Below are positions 24,378 to 33,395 of a stretch of 59,098 nt of DNA, one piece after another. A model generated the notes under the pieces. It worked only from the letters and a program-made list of their open reading frames with translations, was not told where the DNA came from and made no database searches. Origin of the DNA: HGM04593 sp045588345 (GTDB lineage: Bacteria; Bacteroidota; Bacteroidia; Bacteroidales; Bacteroidaceae); NCBI GenBank assembly GCA_045588345.1, contig JAZNDZ010000041.1, forward strand, positions 1-59,098. Reading direction: 5' to 3'. Position 1 is the stretch's first letter; each line of letters begins with the position of its first letter. The position numbers and the translations under genes are program-made.

Positions 24378-25715
24378 TTATTTGCAGAGTAAGCAGCCTT
24401 TGCAATGGTTGAGGTCGCCGCGCAAACGTTTTTCCACGAGCATGTGCAACCTGTCGCGTAATGCTTCAATCTTGATATTCTCAATCACTTCGCCTGCAAA
24501 GGCATACATGAGCAGATGTCGTGCCTCCTCGGCTGGTATGCCTCGTTGCTGCATGTAGAACAGGGCATTATCGTCGAGTTGTCCCACTGTTGAACCGTGA
24601 CTGCACTTTACATCGTCGGCATAAATCTCCAATTGTGGCTGTGCATACATGTGTGCATCGCTCGTGAGGCACAGATTGCGGTTGGTCTGTTGCGAACAGG
24701 TCTGCTGTGCATCGGGGCGTATGAGCATTTTTCCTGCAAAAATGCCGGTTGAGTGTTCATCAAGGATATACTTGTAGAGTTCATTGCTGGTACAATGAGA
24801 TACTTTGTGGTCAACAAGTGTGCGGTTATCGGTGTGCTGGTTTCTGTCACCGATGACCAGTCCGTTAATTGCCGTTTCGGCACCTTTGCCCTCAAGCGAC
24901 ACGTTTACATAGTTGCGTGTAAAACCGTTTGTCAGGGTTATGTTGCTGTGGTTAAAATGGCTGTCAGCCTCCTGCCGCACGAAAAGATGCCCCAGTCTGG
25001 TATTATTGTGCGCGGTTTCTTCCAATTCATAAAGGTCAAGACTTGCGCCACGTCCGATAAAAATCTCTGTAATCTGTGTAGAGAGTGTCTGCTTTTCCAT
25101 TGCGGAGTGGTCGCAGATGAGCAGGCTGGCACTGCTGTTCTCTTCCAGAATGACCAGAATGCGGCGGTTTGAAAGCATTTCGACATTTGCCTGAAGAAGG
25201 GTGACAACCTGAATTGTTTCCTCTACAGCAGTGTTTTTGGGTATGTAAAGGAGAAGACCGTCCTGTGCAAACATTGTGTTGAACTGTGCAATACTGTCTC
25301 CTTGCTGTGCAAGAGCATTGTAGTATGGCTCAAGGAGTGATGGATTACTCTCGGCAATCTCATTCAAACCGGCAAGAATCACACCTTGGGGCAGTTTCTT
25401 TGCATTGTTCCCGCTTTTGAATGTGTCATTGACAATATATGCCTGATGTGTCTTGAGATTAGGCACGTCACAAGTGAAAATGCTGTGCATGTCTGCCGTG
25501 ACAGGTACACGTCCCAGGTTCATTCCATAATTGACTGAGAACTGTTTGGCAACATTGCTGTGAAGCCAATTCTCGTCTTTTATGCTTGGAAACCCCATTG
25601 CCTTGAACTGTACGACGGCCTTGCCGCGTGCCTTGTTGAGCAACTGCGCGCAGGGTTCTTCGATGAGTGTCCTGTTCTGTTCGAATATGTCAATATACTC
25701 CTGTTCCTGACTCAT
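24378..25715 (-). CDS. sufD: Fe-S assembly scaffold SufD
   Basis: The 445-residue protein has the SufB/SufD beta-helix core (LLQANVEMLSNRRILVILEENSSASLLI...) and the C-terminal SufBD signature (CSHGSTVGQLDDNALFYMQQRGIPAEEARHLLMYAFAGEV). It ends in a short tail with CKGCLLCK, three cysteines in seven residues, that I do not associate with SufD in general. The start overlaps the end of sufC by 4 bases, so the two are translationally coupled. Confidence 0.92.
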   Translation of the reverse strand: MSQEQEYIDIFEQNRTLIEEPCAQLLNKARGKAVVQFKAMGFPSIKDENWLHSNVAKQFSVNYGMNLGRVPVTADMHSIFTCDVPNLKTHQAYIVNDTFKSGNNAKKLPQGVILAGLNEIAESNPSLLEPYYNALAQQGDSIAQFNTMFAQDGLLLYIPKNTAVEETIQVVTLLQANVEMLSNRRILVILEENSSASLLICDHSAMEKQTLSTQITEIFIGRGASLDLYELEETAHNNTRLGHLFVRQEADSHFNHSNITLTNGFTRNYVNVSLEGKGAETAINGLVIGDRNQHTDNRTLVDHKVSHCTSNELYKYILDEHSTGIFAGKMLIRPDAQQTCSQQTNRNLCLTSDAHMYAQPQLEIYADDVKCSHGSTVGQLDDNALFYMQQRGIPAEEARHLLMYAFAGEVIENIKIEALRDRLHMLVEKRLRGDLNHCKGCLLCK

Positions 25716-26473
25716 TGCGGGTTCTCGTTTTTAATCCAGTCATAACCGCGTTCCTCAAGTTCCATTACAAGTTCAGGACCGGCGGTCTTTACTATTTTGC
25801 CGTTGTACAGTACGTGTACAATATCGGGCTTTATGTAGTCAAGCAGTCTTTGGTAATGTGTAATGACCAGGCTTGATGTATCTTCTCTCTTGAGTTTGTT
25901 CACGCCTTCGGCAACAATGCGAAGGGCATCAATATCAAGTCCGGAGTCGGTTTCGTCAAGTATGCTGAGTGTCGGCTCCAACATTGCCATCTGGAATATT
26001 TCGTTGCGTTTTTTCTCGCCTCCGCTGAAACCTTCGTTTACGGACCTGTTGGCAAGTTTGCTGTCAAGGTTCACGAGTGCACGCTTCTCGCGCATCATCT
26101 TAAGGAATTCGGTGGCGTTCATCGGTTCTTGTCCCAGATACTGGCGCTTGGCATTTATTGCTGCGCGCATGAAGTTTGTAATGCTTACACCGGGTATCTC
26201 TACCGGGTACTGGAACGACAAGAACAGTCCCTCGTGGCTGCGGTCCTCGGGAGAGAGTTCAAGCAGGTTCTTTCCTTTATAGTATACCTCACCCTCTGTA
26301 ACAGTATATGCGGGGTGTCCCACAAGCACGTTGCTGAGCGTGCTCTTGCCCGACCCGTTGGGGCCCATTATGGCGTGTACCTCACCGGCTTTTACGGTAA
26401 GGTCAATTCCTTTCAATATCTCTTTGCCGTCTATTGTGGCATGAAGGTTTCTTATCTCTAACAAATTATCCAT
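25712..26473 (-). CDS. sufC: Fe-S assembly ATPase SufC
   Basis: The 253-residue ABC-type ATPase has Walker A GPNGSGKST (37-45), the signature FSGGEKKRNEI and Walker B LSILDETDSGLD. It works with SufB and SufD in the cytoplasm as SufBC2D, the scaffold on which Fe-S clusters are built. It lies 16 bases after sufB and overlaps sufD. Confidence 0.96.
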   Translation of the reverse strand: MDNLLEIRNLHATIDGKEILKGIDLTVKAGEVHAIMGPNGSGKSTLSNVLVGHPAYTVTEGEVYYKGKNLLELSPEDRSHEGLFLSFQYPVEIPGVSITNFMRAAINAKRQYLGQEPMNATEFLKMMREKRALVNLDSKLANRSVNEGFSGGEKKRNEIFQMAMLEPTLSILDETDSGLDIDALRIVAEGVNKLKREDTSSLVITHYQRLLDYIKPDIVHVLYNGKIVKTAGPELVMELEERGYDWIKNENPQ

Positions 26474-26489
26474 ATATTCTTCAATTATA

Positions 26490-27932
26490 TCAGCCTACGG
26501 CACCTTCAAGCGATACGCTCAGCAGTTTCTGTGCCTCTATGGCGAATTCCATAGGCAGTTTGTTCAGTACCTCCTTGGCATATCCGTTGACAATAAGCCC
26601 GATAGCCTCTTCTGTACCTATGCCTCGTTGGTTGCAGTAGAAGAGCTGGTCCTCGGAAATCTTCGATGTTGTGGCCTCGTGCTCTATCACTGCGCTGTTA
26701 TTGTGTATATCCATGTAGGGGAAGGTGTGTGCGCCGCATTTGTCACCCAGCAACAGTGAGTCGCATTGGCTGTAGTTGCGGGCACCGTCGGCATTCTTGC
26801 TCACTCGTACCAGTCCGCGGTACGAGTTCTGGCTCTTGCCTGCCGATATTCCTTTGCTTATGATTGTGCTCCTTGTGTTCTTGCCAAGGTGAATCATCTT
26901 TGTTCCTGTGTCGGCCTGCTGAAAATTGTTGGTCAGTGCAACAGAGTAAAACTCGCCTTGCGAGTTGTCTCCGCGCAGAATGCAACTCGGATATTTCCAC
27001 GTTATTGCCGAACCGGTCTCGACCTGCGTCCAAGAGAGTTTGCTGTTTCTGCCACGGCAATCGCCACGTTTGGTAACGAAGTTGTATACACCGCCTTTAC
27101 CCTCGGCATCGCCGGGGTACCAGTTCTGTACAGTACTGTATTTGACCTCGGCATTGTTGTTTACCACAATTTCAACAATTGCGGCATGCAACTGGTTCTC
27201 GTCGCGCATGGGTGCCGTGCATCCTTCAAGGTATGATACGTAGCTGTCGTCATCGGCAACTATCAGTGTACGCTCGAACTGCCCGGTATTTGCGGCATTA
27301 ATGCGAAAATACGTCGAAAGTTCCATGGGGCAGCGGACTCCTTTAGGGATATATACAAAAGAACCGTCACTGAATACTGCGGTATTCAGTGCAGCGTAGA
27401 AATTGTCGCGATAATTGACTACTGTGCCAAGATATTGCTGTACAAGGTCGGGATATTCACGCACCGCCTCGCTCATCGAGCAGAATATTATACCTTTCTC
27501 TTTAAGTTCTTCCTTGAAGGTGGTCTTGACTGATACTGAGTCCATGACAGCATCGACTGCAGTGCCGCTAAGCGCAAGCCGTTCCTCCAGCGGAATACCC
27601 AATTTCTCGAAGGTTTTCATCAATTCCGGGTCAATCTCCTTATTCTTTTCTTTGCTCTTCTTGAGTGGGTCGGCATAGTATGAGATTGCCTGATAATCGA
27701 TAGGGGGAATATTCAAGTGTGCCCACGTAGGCATTTTCAATGTCTGCCAATGCTTGTAGGCCTCGAGCCGGAACTCAAGAAGCCATGAAGGCTCATCCTT
27801 CTTCTTTGAAATGAGTCTTATGACATCCTCGTTGAGTCCGCTTTCAATTATCTCGGTTTTTATTTTGCTTACGAATCCGAATTCGTATGCCTTGTTGGCT
27901 ATCTTTTTTAGTATGTTGTCCTTCTTCTTCAT
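26490..27932 (-). CDS. sufB: Fe-S assembly scaffold SufB
   Basis: The 480-residue protein shows the SufB pattern: EPSWLLEFRLEAYKHW near the start, FIYIPKG-type beta-helix strands (SFVYIPKGVRCPMELSTYFRINA), SYLEGCTAP, and the C-terminal EHEATTSKISEDQLFYCNQRGIGTEEA. It is the cluster-binding scaffold of SufBC2D. It lies 16 bases from cvpA upstream and 16 bases from sufC downstream. Confidence 0.96.
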   Translation of the reverse strand: MKKKDNILKKIANKAYEFGFVSKIKTEIIESGLNEDVIRLISKKKDEPSWLLEFRLEAYKHWQTLKMPTWAHLNIPPIDYQAISYYADPLKKSKEKNKEIDPELMKTFEKLGIPLEERLALSGTAVDAVMDSVSVKTTFKEELKEKGIIFCSMSEAVREYPDLVQQYLGTVVNYRDNFYAALNTAVFSDGSFVYIPKGVRCPMELSTYFRINAANTGQFERTLIVADDDSYVSYLEGCTAPMRDENQLHAAIVEIVVNNNAEVKYSTVQNWYPGDAEGKGGVYNFVTKRGDCRGRNSKLSWTQVETGSAITWKYPSCILRGDNSQGEFYSVALTNNFQQADTGTKMIHLGKNTRSTIISKGISAGKSQNSYRGLVRVSKNADGARNYSQCDSLLLGDKCGAHTFPYMDIHNNSAVIEHEATTSKISEDQLFYCNQRGIGTEEAIGLIVNGYAKEVLNKLPMEFAIEAQKLLSVSLEGAVG

Positions 27933-27948
27933 TTATCAATCCCGTGGA

Positions 27949-28428
27949 CTAAAAAAGTTTCATCAAACTATCCTTGTAAATGCCTTTTACAATCTTGTCA
28001 TATAACAAAGATTCTTGCAGTGCTGTTTGTCCGGTTATGCCATTGTCCGGAGCAATCATTGTTGATATATCAACAACTCCTGTGACAATGACTGCCATTA
28101 TGTATGCCGACAGCAATGCTCCGGCTACACGGTTTATTATTCCAAGATGAATGGCATTGAGAAAGTGTGTCAGCACGTATGCAAGTAATTTTATAACAAC
28201 AATGGTAATAATCAATACCGATGCAAATGCGACGATATTGGTGACAATTTCATCCCAACCGGTAGCTTCAAATATTACCTTGCTTGCTTCCTCGCGCAAT
28301 ACCGTTGCATTGAACAGACCGAAAATGATTCCGACAGTCAAAGAGAACTTCTCTAACAGCCCGGTCTTATATCCGGTAATCAATGCAACAATTATTGCTA
28401 CGATATAAATAATGTCAAGTACATTCAT
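27949..28428 (-). CDS. CvpA family membrane protein
   Basis: The 159-residue protein has four hydrophobic segments. The first is MNVLDIIYIVAIIVALITGYKTG, the typical CvpA start, and the family loop INRVAGALLSAYIMAVIVTG follows. CvpA homologues are linked to colicin V production and to envelope stress; the exact role is unknown. It starts 3 bases after infB, inside the long minus-strand unit. Confidence 0.85.
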   Translation of the reverse strand: MNVLDIIYIVAIIVALITGYKTGLLEKFSLTVGIIFGLFNATVLREEASKVIFEATGWDEIVTNIVAFASVLIITIVVIKLLAYVLTHFLNAIHLGIINRVAGALLSAYIMAVIVTGVVDISTMIAPDNGITGQTALQESLLYDKIVKGIYKDSLMKLF

Positions 28429-28431
28429 TGC

Positions 28432-31263
28432 TTAAAGTTTCTGCTTAACTTCAACCTCTACGAATGTCTCGATGATATCACCAACCTTGATGTCGTCCTG
28501 TGATACAAGGCTGATACCACATTCAAAGTTAGTGCCGACTTCCTTTACATCCTCCTTAAAACGTTTGAGGGCTGCAAGCGAACCGGTGTGTATGACAATA
28601 CCGTCGCGGATGAGGCGTGCACGGTCGGTGCGCTTTACCTTACCCTCGCGTACCATACATCCGGCTACAGTACCAACCTTGCTTATGTGGAATGTCTCGC
28701 GCACCTCTATTGTAGCGGTAATTTCCTCCTTTACAATAGGAGCAAGCATGCCCTCCATAGCGGCTTTTAGCTCTTCTATGGCATCGTAGATGATTGAGTA
28801 GATGCGTATGTCGACACCTTCGTTTTCTGCCACCTTGCGTGCTGTCACAGAAGGACGCACCTGGAAACCTACGATGATTGCGTCCGATGCGGCAGCAAGG
28901 CTTACATCGCTCTCCGAAATCTGGCCTACGGCCTTGTGTATCACGTTCACCTGGATTGTCTCGGTAGATAGTTTGATGAGCGAGTCGCTGAGTGCCTCAA
29001 TAGAACCGTCCACGTCACCCTTGACAATGATGTTGAGTGTCTGGAAGTTTCCGAGTGCAATGCGGCGGCCGACCTCGTCAAGTGTAAGCATCTTCTGTGT
29101 GCGCAGGCCCTGCTCACGCTGCAACTGCTCACGCTTGCCTGTGATTTCACGTGCTTCGCGTTCGCTGTCAACAACGTTGAATGTGTCACCGGCTGCCGGA
29201 GCGCCGTTAAGGCCAAGGATAAGTGCTGGTTCTGCAGGGCGAATCTCCTTGATACGCTGGTTGCGCTCATTGAATATTGCCTTTACCTTACCCCATTGTG
29301 TACCGGCTACAACAATGTCGCCCACCTTGAGTGTTCCGTTCTGTACAAGTACGGTCGCTACATATCCGCGACCCTTGTCAAGTGTAGACTCTATTACTGA
29401 ACCAGTTGCCTTACGGTTGGGATTTGCCTTGAGATCAAGAAGTTCTGCTTCAAGCAGCACCTTTTCCATGAGTTCCTCTACACCCATACCTTTCTTTGCG
29501 GAAATTTCCTGTGACTGGTATTTTCCGCCCCAGTCCTCGACAAGCATATTGAGGTTTGCAAGTTCTTCCTTGATTTTGTTGGGGTCTGCAGTTGGCTTGT
29601 CGCACTTGTTGAATGCGAAAACAATTGGTACACCTGCAGCCATGGCATGGTTTATGGCCTCCTTTGTCTGTGGCATCACGCTGTCGTCGGCCGCAATGAT
29701 TATGATTACAATATCGGTAATCTTGGCACCGCGTGCGCGCATGGCAGTAAAGGCTTCATGACCCGGGGTGTCAAGGAATGTGATGCGCTTGCCGCTTTCC
29801 ATTTTCACATTATATGCACCAATGTGCTGCGTAATGCCACCGGCCTCGCCTGCAATGACGTTAGCCTTGCGTATATAGTCAAGCAATGAAGTCTTGCCGT
29901 GGTCAACGTGTCCCATCACGGTGATGATTGGTGCGCGTGGTTCAAGGTCTTCTTCAGTATCCTCGGCTTCCTCAATGGCATTGGCAACCTCTGCACTGAC
30001 ATATTCAGTCGTGTAACCGAATTCCTCGGCGACAATATTGATAGTTTCGGCATCAAGGCGTTGGTTGATAGATACCATCATGCCTATGCTCATGCATGTT
30101 GCAATGACCTGTGTAACGGAGATGTTCATCATGCTTGCAAGTTCGTTTGCTGTTACGAACTCAGTGAGTTGCAGCACCTTGCTCTGTTCCATTTCCTCAC
30201 TCATCTGCTGCATCTGGCGTTCGGCGGCCATGTCACGCTTCTCTTTGCGGTACTTTGCCGACTTGTTGCCCTTGCCGCGGTTGGTCAGGCGGTCGAGTGT
30301 CTCCTTTATCTGCTTTGATACATCCTCTTCGCTGACATCGCTCTTGTCAAAGCGCTTGTGCTGGCGGTCGCGATCCTTGCGACTGCCCTGTGAAGGGTTA
30401 TTGCTGCCCTTATTGCGGTTGGCACTCCAGTCCTTGTTGTCGCCACCGCTGTTCTCCTTATTGACATCGTTAATATCGACACGCTGACTGTTTATGCGCT
30501 GGCGCTTTTTCTTCTTGTCGCCGCCATCGCTTCCCCCATTCTGCTGACGCTGGGCCTCGCGCTGGGCTTTACGCAGTTCTTCGCGTTGCTTGTCTTTCTC
30601 TTCGCGCTCCTTCTTTTTTTCCTCTTTGCTCTTTTTCTTTGGGCGTGTCGACTGGTTGATGGCTGAAAGGTCTATCTGACCAATGATGTTGAGTTTGGGT
30701 GCTTCAACCTCGTCAATCTGTGTGAGTTGCGCTTGCGGCTCTTCCTTTTTCGGTTCTTCCTTTTTAGGCTCTTCTTTTACAACTTTCACAGGTTCCGGCT
30801 TCTCTATCTTCACCTCCTTGACAGGTTCTTTAGGGGCCTCCTCTTTCTTGGGCTCCTCTTTCTTCTTGTTCAGGGCATCAAGGTCAATTCTTCCTGTAAC
30901 CTTTATTTTTATCTCCTCTTTCTTGGGTTCTTCTTTGGTTACAGGACTTGCCTTAGGGAGTTCGATACTCTTGGGCTCTGCAGCAACGGCTTTCTTTGTA
31001 TCAATATTCTCCTTTTTGGGCTCTTCTATGGTTACGGTTGCCTTAGGCTTATCCTTGTTCTGACGCTCCTGGGTGAATTTGTCGGACTGCATTCGGGCTT
31101 TCTTGTCGGCGCTGAACTCCTCAATGAGCATGTTGTATCCCTCTTCGGGTACAACCGCATTAGGGTCTTCCTTTATCTCGAAGCCCTTTTTCTGCAGAAA
31201 TTCTACAATTGTGTTCAGGCCTAAGTTAAGCTCTTTTTGTACTTTATTTAATCTTATCTTCAT
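28432..31263 (-). CDS. infB: translation initiation factor IF-2
   Basis: The 943-residue GTPase brings initiator tRNA to the ribosome. An N-terminal IF2-N module (MKIRLNKVQKELNLGLNTIVEFLQ) is followed by about 250 residues of Lys/Glu/Pro-rich low-complexity linker with repeated EEPKKEE units, a second IF2-N module, and the G domain from about residue 450 (GHVDHGKTS, DTPGHEAF, NKCDKP, SAKKG). Domains II, III and IV complete the protein. It follows nusA by 40 bases. Confidence 0.97.
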   Translation of the reverse strand: MKIRLNKVQKELNLGLNTIVEFLQKKGFEIKEDPNAVVPEEGYNMLIEEFSADKKARMQSDKFTQERQNKDKPKATVTIEEPKKENIDTKKAVAAEPKSIELPKASPVTKEEPKKEEIKIKVTGRIDLDALNKKKEEPKKEEAPKEPVKEVKIEKPEPVKVVKEEPKKEEPKKEEPQAQLTQIDEVEAPKLNIIGQIDLSAINQSTRPKKKSKEEKKKEREEKDKQREELRKAQREAQRQQNGGSDGGDKKKKRQRINSQRVDINDVNKENSGGDNKDWSANRNKGSNNPSQGSRKDRDRQHKRFDKSDVSEEDVSKQIKETLDRLTNRGKGNKSAKYRKEKRDMAAERQMQQMSEEMEQSKVLQLTEFVTANELASMMNISVTQVIATCMSIGMMVSINQRLDAETINIVAEEFGYTTEYVSAEVANAIEEAEDTEEDLEPRAPIITVMGHVDHGKTSLLDYIRKANVIAGEAGGITQHIGAYNVKMESGKRITFLDTPGHEAFTAMRARGAKITDIVIIIIAADDSVMPQTKEAINHAMAAGVPIVFAFNKCDKPTADPNKIKEELANLNMLVEDWGGKYQSQEISAKKGMGVEELMEKVLLEAELLDLKANPNRKATGSVIESTLDKGRGYVATVLVQNGTLKVGDIVVAGTQWGKVKAIFNERNQRIKEIRPAEPALILGLNGAPAAGDTFNVVDSEREAREITGKREQLQREQGLRTQKMLTLDEVGRRIALGNFQTLNIIVKGDVDGSIEALSDSLIKLSTETIQVNVIHKAVGQISESDVSLAAASDAIIVGFQVRPSVTARKVAENEGVDIRIYSIIYDAIEELKAAMEGMLAPIVKEEITATIEVRETFHISKVGTVAGCMVREGKVKRTDRARLIRDGIVIHTGSLAALKRFKEDVKEVGTNFECGISLVSQDDIKVGDIIETFVEVEVKQKL

Positions 31264-31303
31264 TCGTGATTCGTTTTTTTGAAGCTACAGTCTTGCTCCT
31301 GGA

Positions 31304-32581
31304 TTATTCTTCATTGTTGTCATATTCCTCATCCTCGAATTCTGCCTTGAGAACTTCGATTAAGTGGTCAACAGTGTCTTCTTCAAGGTCGGCCTTTTCA
31401 ATCAGTACCTCTCTTGGAGCATTAAGTACAGCCTTGGCGGTGTCAAGGCCAATCTTCTTGATTGCCTCAATTACCCATTCTTCAATTTCATCGGCAAACT
31501 CGTCAAGGTAGATGTCGTCTTCCTGCTGAGCATCAATCTCACGGTATACGTTTATAGTGTATTCTGTAATCATGCTGGCAAGTTTGATGTTGAGACCATC
31601 CTTTCCGATAGCAAGTGAAACTTCCTCTTTCTTGAGGTTTACATCGGCAACTCTCTTCTCCTCATCGAGTGTAATCTCCTGAATTCTTGCCGGGCTGAGT
31701 GCACGTTTTATGAACAATTCGGTGTTTGATGTGAACGGTATTACATCGATATTTTCGTTGCGGAGCTCGCGAACGATACCGTGAATGCGTGAACCTTTTA
31801 CACCCACACATGCGCCTACCGGGTCAATGCGCTCATCGTATGTCTCAACGGCAATCTTTGCGCGTTTTCCCGGAATGCGGGCAATCTTCTTTATTGTAAT
31901 GAGGCCGTCGCTTATTTCGGGAACCTCAAGTTCGAACAGACGCTCAAGGAACATTGGGGATGTGCGGCTGAGGATAATCTTGGGGTTGTTGTTCTGATTG
32001 TCGACACGTGCTACCACTGCGCGTACGTTGTCACCCTTGCGGTAGAAATCGCTTGGAATCTGTTCGCTTTTTGGGAGAATCAGTTCATTGCCCTCGTCAT
32101 CTACAAGCAGAAGTTCCTTTTTCCATATCTGGTAGACCTCGGCACTTACAATCTGTCCTATTCTTTCGCTGTACTTGTTGTAAAGGCTGTCTTTCTCAAG
32201 TTCAAGAATCTTTGAAGCAAGTGTCTGGCGCAGATTAAGGATTGCACGACGTCCGAATTCGGCGAAATTCACTATTTCACTCACTTCCTCGCCCTCTTCG
32301 AATGTGTCGTCAATGAGCTGTGCCTCGCTCAGTGAAATCTCAAGGTTGCTGTCCTTGACCTCGTTGTCGGCTACTACTACGCGGCGACGCTGGATTTCAA
32401 AGTCACCACGGTCTGGGTTAACTATGACTGAGTAGTTCTCGTCGCTGCCGAAGAGGTTTACAATTACCTTGCGGAAACTCTCCTCGAGTACGCTAATCAT
32501 TGTTGTGCGGTCGATGTTCTTCGACTCCTTGAATTCTTGAAATGTATCAAGAAGGCTGATTGTTTCTTCTTTCTTTGCCAT
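31304..32581 (-). CDS. nusA: transcription elongation factor NusA
   Basis: I start it at MAKKEETISLLDTF (425 residues); 28 upstream in-frame codons have no conserved character. Domains in order: N-terminal RNA-polymerase-binding domain, S1 domain, then KH1 and KH2 (DERIDPVGACVGVKGSRIHGIVREL; VSLAIGKDGLNIKLAS), followed by a short acidic tail. NusA modulates pausing, termination and antitermination, which matters because a terminator sits in this operon's leader. It follows rimP by 93 bases; that gap contains a 10-bp hairpin (32628-32637 with 32664-32673). Confidence 0.96.
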   Translation of the reverse strand: MAKKEETISLLDTFQEFKESKNIDRTTMISVLEESFRKVIVNLFGSDENYSVIVNPDRGDFEIQRRRVVVADNEVKDSNLEISLSEAQLIDDTFEEGEEVSEIVNFAEFGRRAILNLRQTLASKILELEKDSLYNKYSERIGQIVSAEVYQIWKKELLLVDDEGNELILPKSEQIPSDFYRKGDNVRAVVARVDNQNNNPKIILSRTSPMFLERLFELEVPEISDGLITIKKIARIPGKRAKIAVETYDERIDPVGACVGVKGSRIHGIVRELRNENIDVIPFTSNTELFIKRALSPARIQEITLDEEKRVADVNLKKEEVSLAIGKDGLNIKLASMITEYTINVYREIDAQQEDDIYLDEFADEIEEWVIEAIKKIGLDTAKAVLNAPREVLIEKADLEEDTVDHLIEVLKAEFEDEEYDNNEE

Positions 32582-32674
32582 TTTTGAAGCTATTTTGTTT
32601 ATATTAATTTCTTTATTATTCTTGTCTAAACTGTCTTTTGTGTAATTAATGACGGCATGAATCAAGACAGTTTT

Positions 32675-33142
32675 TTATTTGAAACTTATAATATACTTAG
32701 TATACTTTATGCTGTCGTAGGCGAAATGAATATCTTCCTCAACAATCTGCGGGCGTTTTGCCCCCTCTTTTTTCTCTTTCTTGTTCACCGTAACGACAAA
32801 TTCCTCTGCTGTAGCCTCTTTGAGTATACCTTTAAGTTTCTTGCCCTCCTTGGTGAGCACCTCTACCTCAAGGCCGATATGGTTCTGGTATTGCTGAAGC
32901 ACCTTGAACGGCTGGCCCAGGCCTGCCGAACCTACTTCAAGTTCGTAATCCTCTGTTTCGCGGCTAAGGCCGTTCTCGATATGGCGGCTAAGTTCGGCAC
33001 AGTCTTCAATCCATACACCCTCGGCATGGTCAATCTCAACTGTGATTTTGTCATCCTTGCTGATTGCAACGTCTACCAAAAAATACTCTTTGTCAGCAAG
33101 CCACTCATTTGTCAAATCGATTACCTGTTGTCTGTCAATCAT
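32675..33142 (-). CDS. rimP: ribosome maturation factor RimP
   Basis: I start it at MIDRQQVIDLTNEW (155 residues). It shows the RimP pattern: DVAISKDDKITVEIDHAEGVWIEDCAELSRHIE, then YELEVGSAGLGQPFKV (the usual VSSPGLDRPL segment, here altered), and a C-terminal beta-barrel (KKLKGILKEAT). It acts in 30S subunit assembly. It is first in the rimP-nusA-infB core operon, about 100 bases from the probable transcription start. Confidence 0.9.
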   Translation of the reverse strand: MIDRQQVIDLTNEWLADKEYFLVDVAISKDDKITVEIDHAEGVWIEDCAELSRHIENGLSRETEDYELEVGSAGLGQPFKVLQQYQNHIGLEVEVLTKEGKKLKGILKEATAEEFVVTVNKKEKKEGAKRPQIVEEDIHFAYDSIKYTKYIISFK

Positions 33143-33204
33143 ATAGTTCTTTGAAAATATTATAGTGTATGATATGATTCCTGGAAAATCCATAGCCGTA
33201 TCAT

Positions 33205-33230
33205 AAAAAAGAGGGGCTTGCCGGCCCCTC
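33205..33230 (-). terminator. terminator hairpin inside the rimP operon leader
   Basis: On the minus strand GAGGGGC (33230-33224) pairs with GCCCCTC (33217-33211), loop of six bases, followed at once by T6 (33210-33205). It is oriented with the rimP operon and lies between its probable promoter and its first codon, starting about 11 bases after the predicted transcription start. It could attenuate the operon, or stop read-through from the S41 gene upstream. Confidence 0.8.
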
Positions 33231-33247
33231 ATCTTCATCATACATTG

Positions 33248-33279
33248 CAAAGGTAATAATATTTGCTGTCCTATGCAAG
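33248..33279 (-). promoter_or_regulatory. promoter of the rimP-nusA-infB operon
   Basis: On the minus strand, CTTG (33276-33279) is followed after 20 bases by TACCTTTG (33248-33255), a perfect -7 box. The predicted start of transcription is near 33241, giving a leader of about 100 bases. Confidence 0.75.
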
Positions 33280-33345
33280 TGTTTGGCTCTTTTTTATCTT
33301 CAGAATGGATTATTCGATGAATATTTTCTATGATTCTTCAGTTTG

Positions 33346-33377
33346 CTTGTATCAAGAAACAAAAGTTGCTATCTTCG
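33346..33377 (+). promoter_or_regulatory. promoter of the small membrane protein gene
   Basis: CTTG (33346-33349), 20 bases, then TATCTTCG (33370-33377), 19 bases before the start codon at 33396. It is divergent from the rimP promoter. Confidence 0.6.
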
Positions 33378-33395
33378 CGCCACAAATAAACTATC

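Noticed and set aside
28802..29761. Plus-strand open frame of 319 codons over infB
   Set aside because: It lies antisense inside the G domain and domain II of infB, is Ser-rich and has no recognisable domain. It is the usual shadow of a conserved minus-strand gene.
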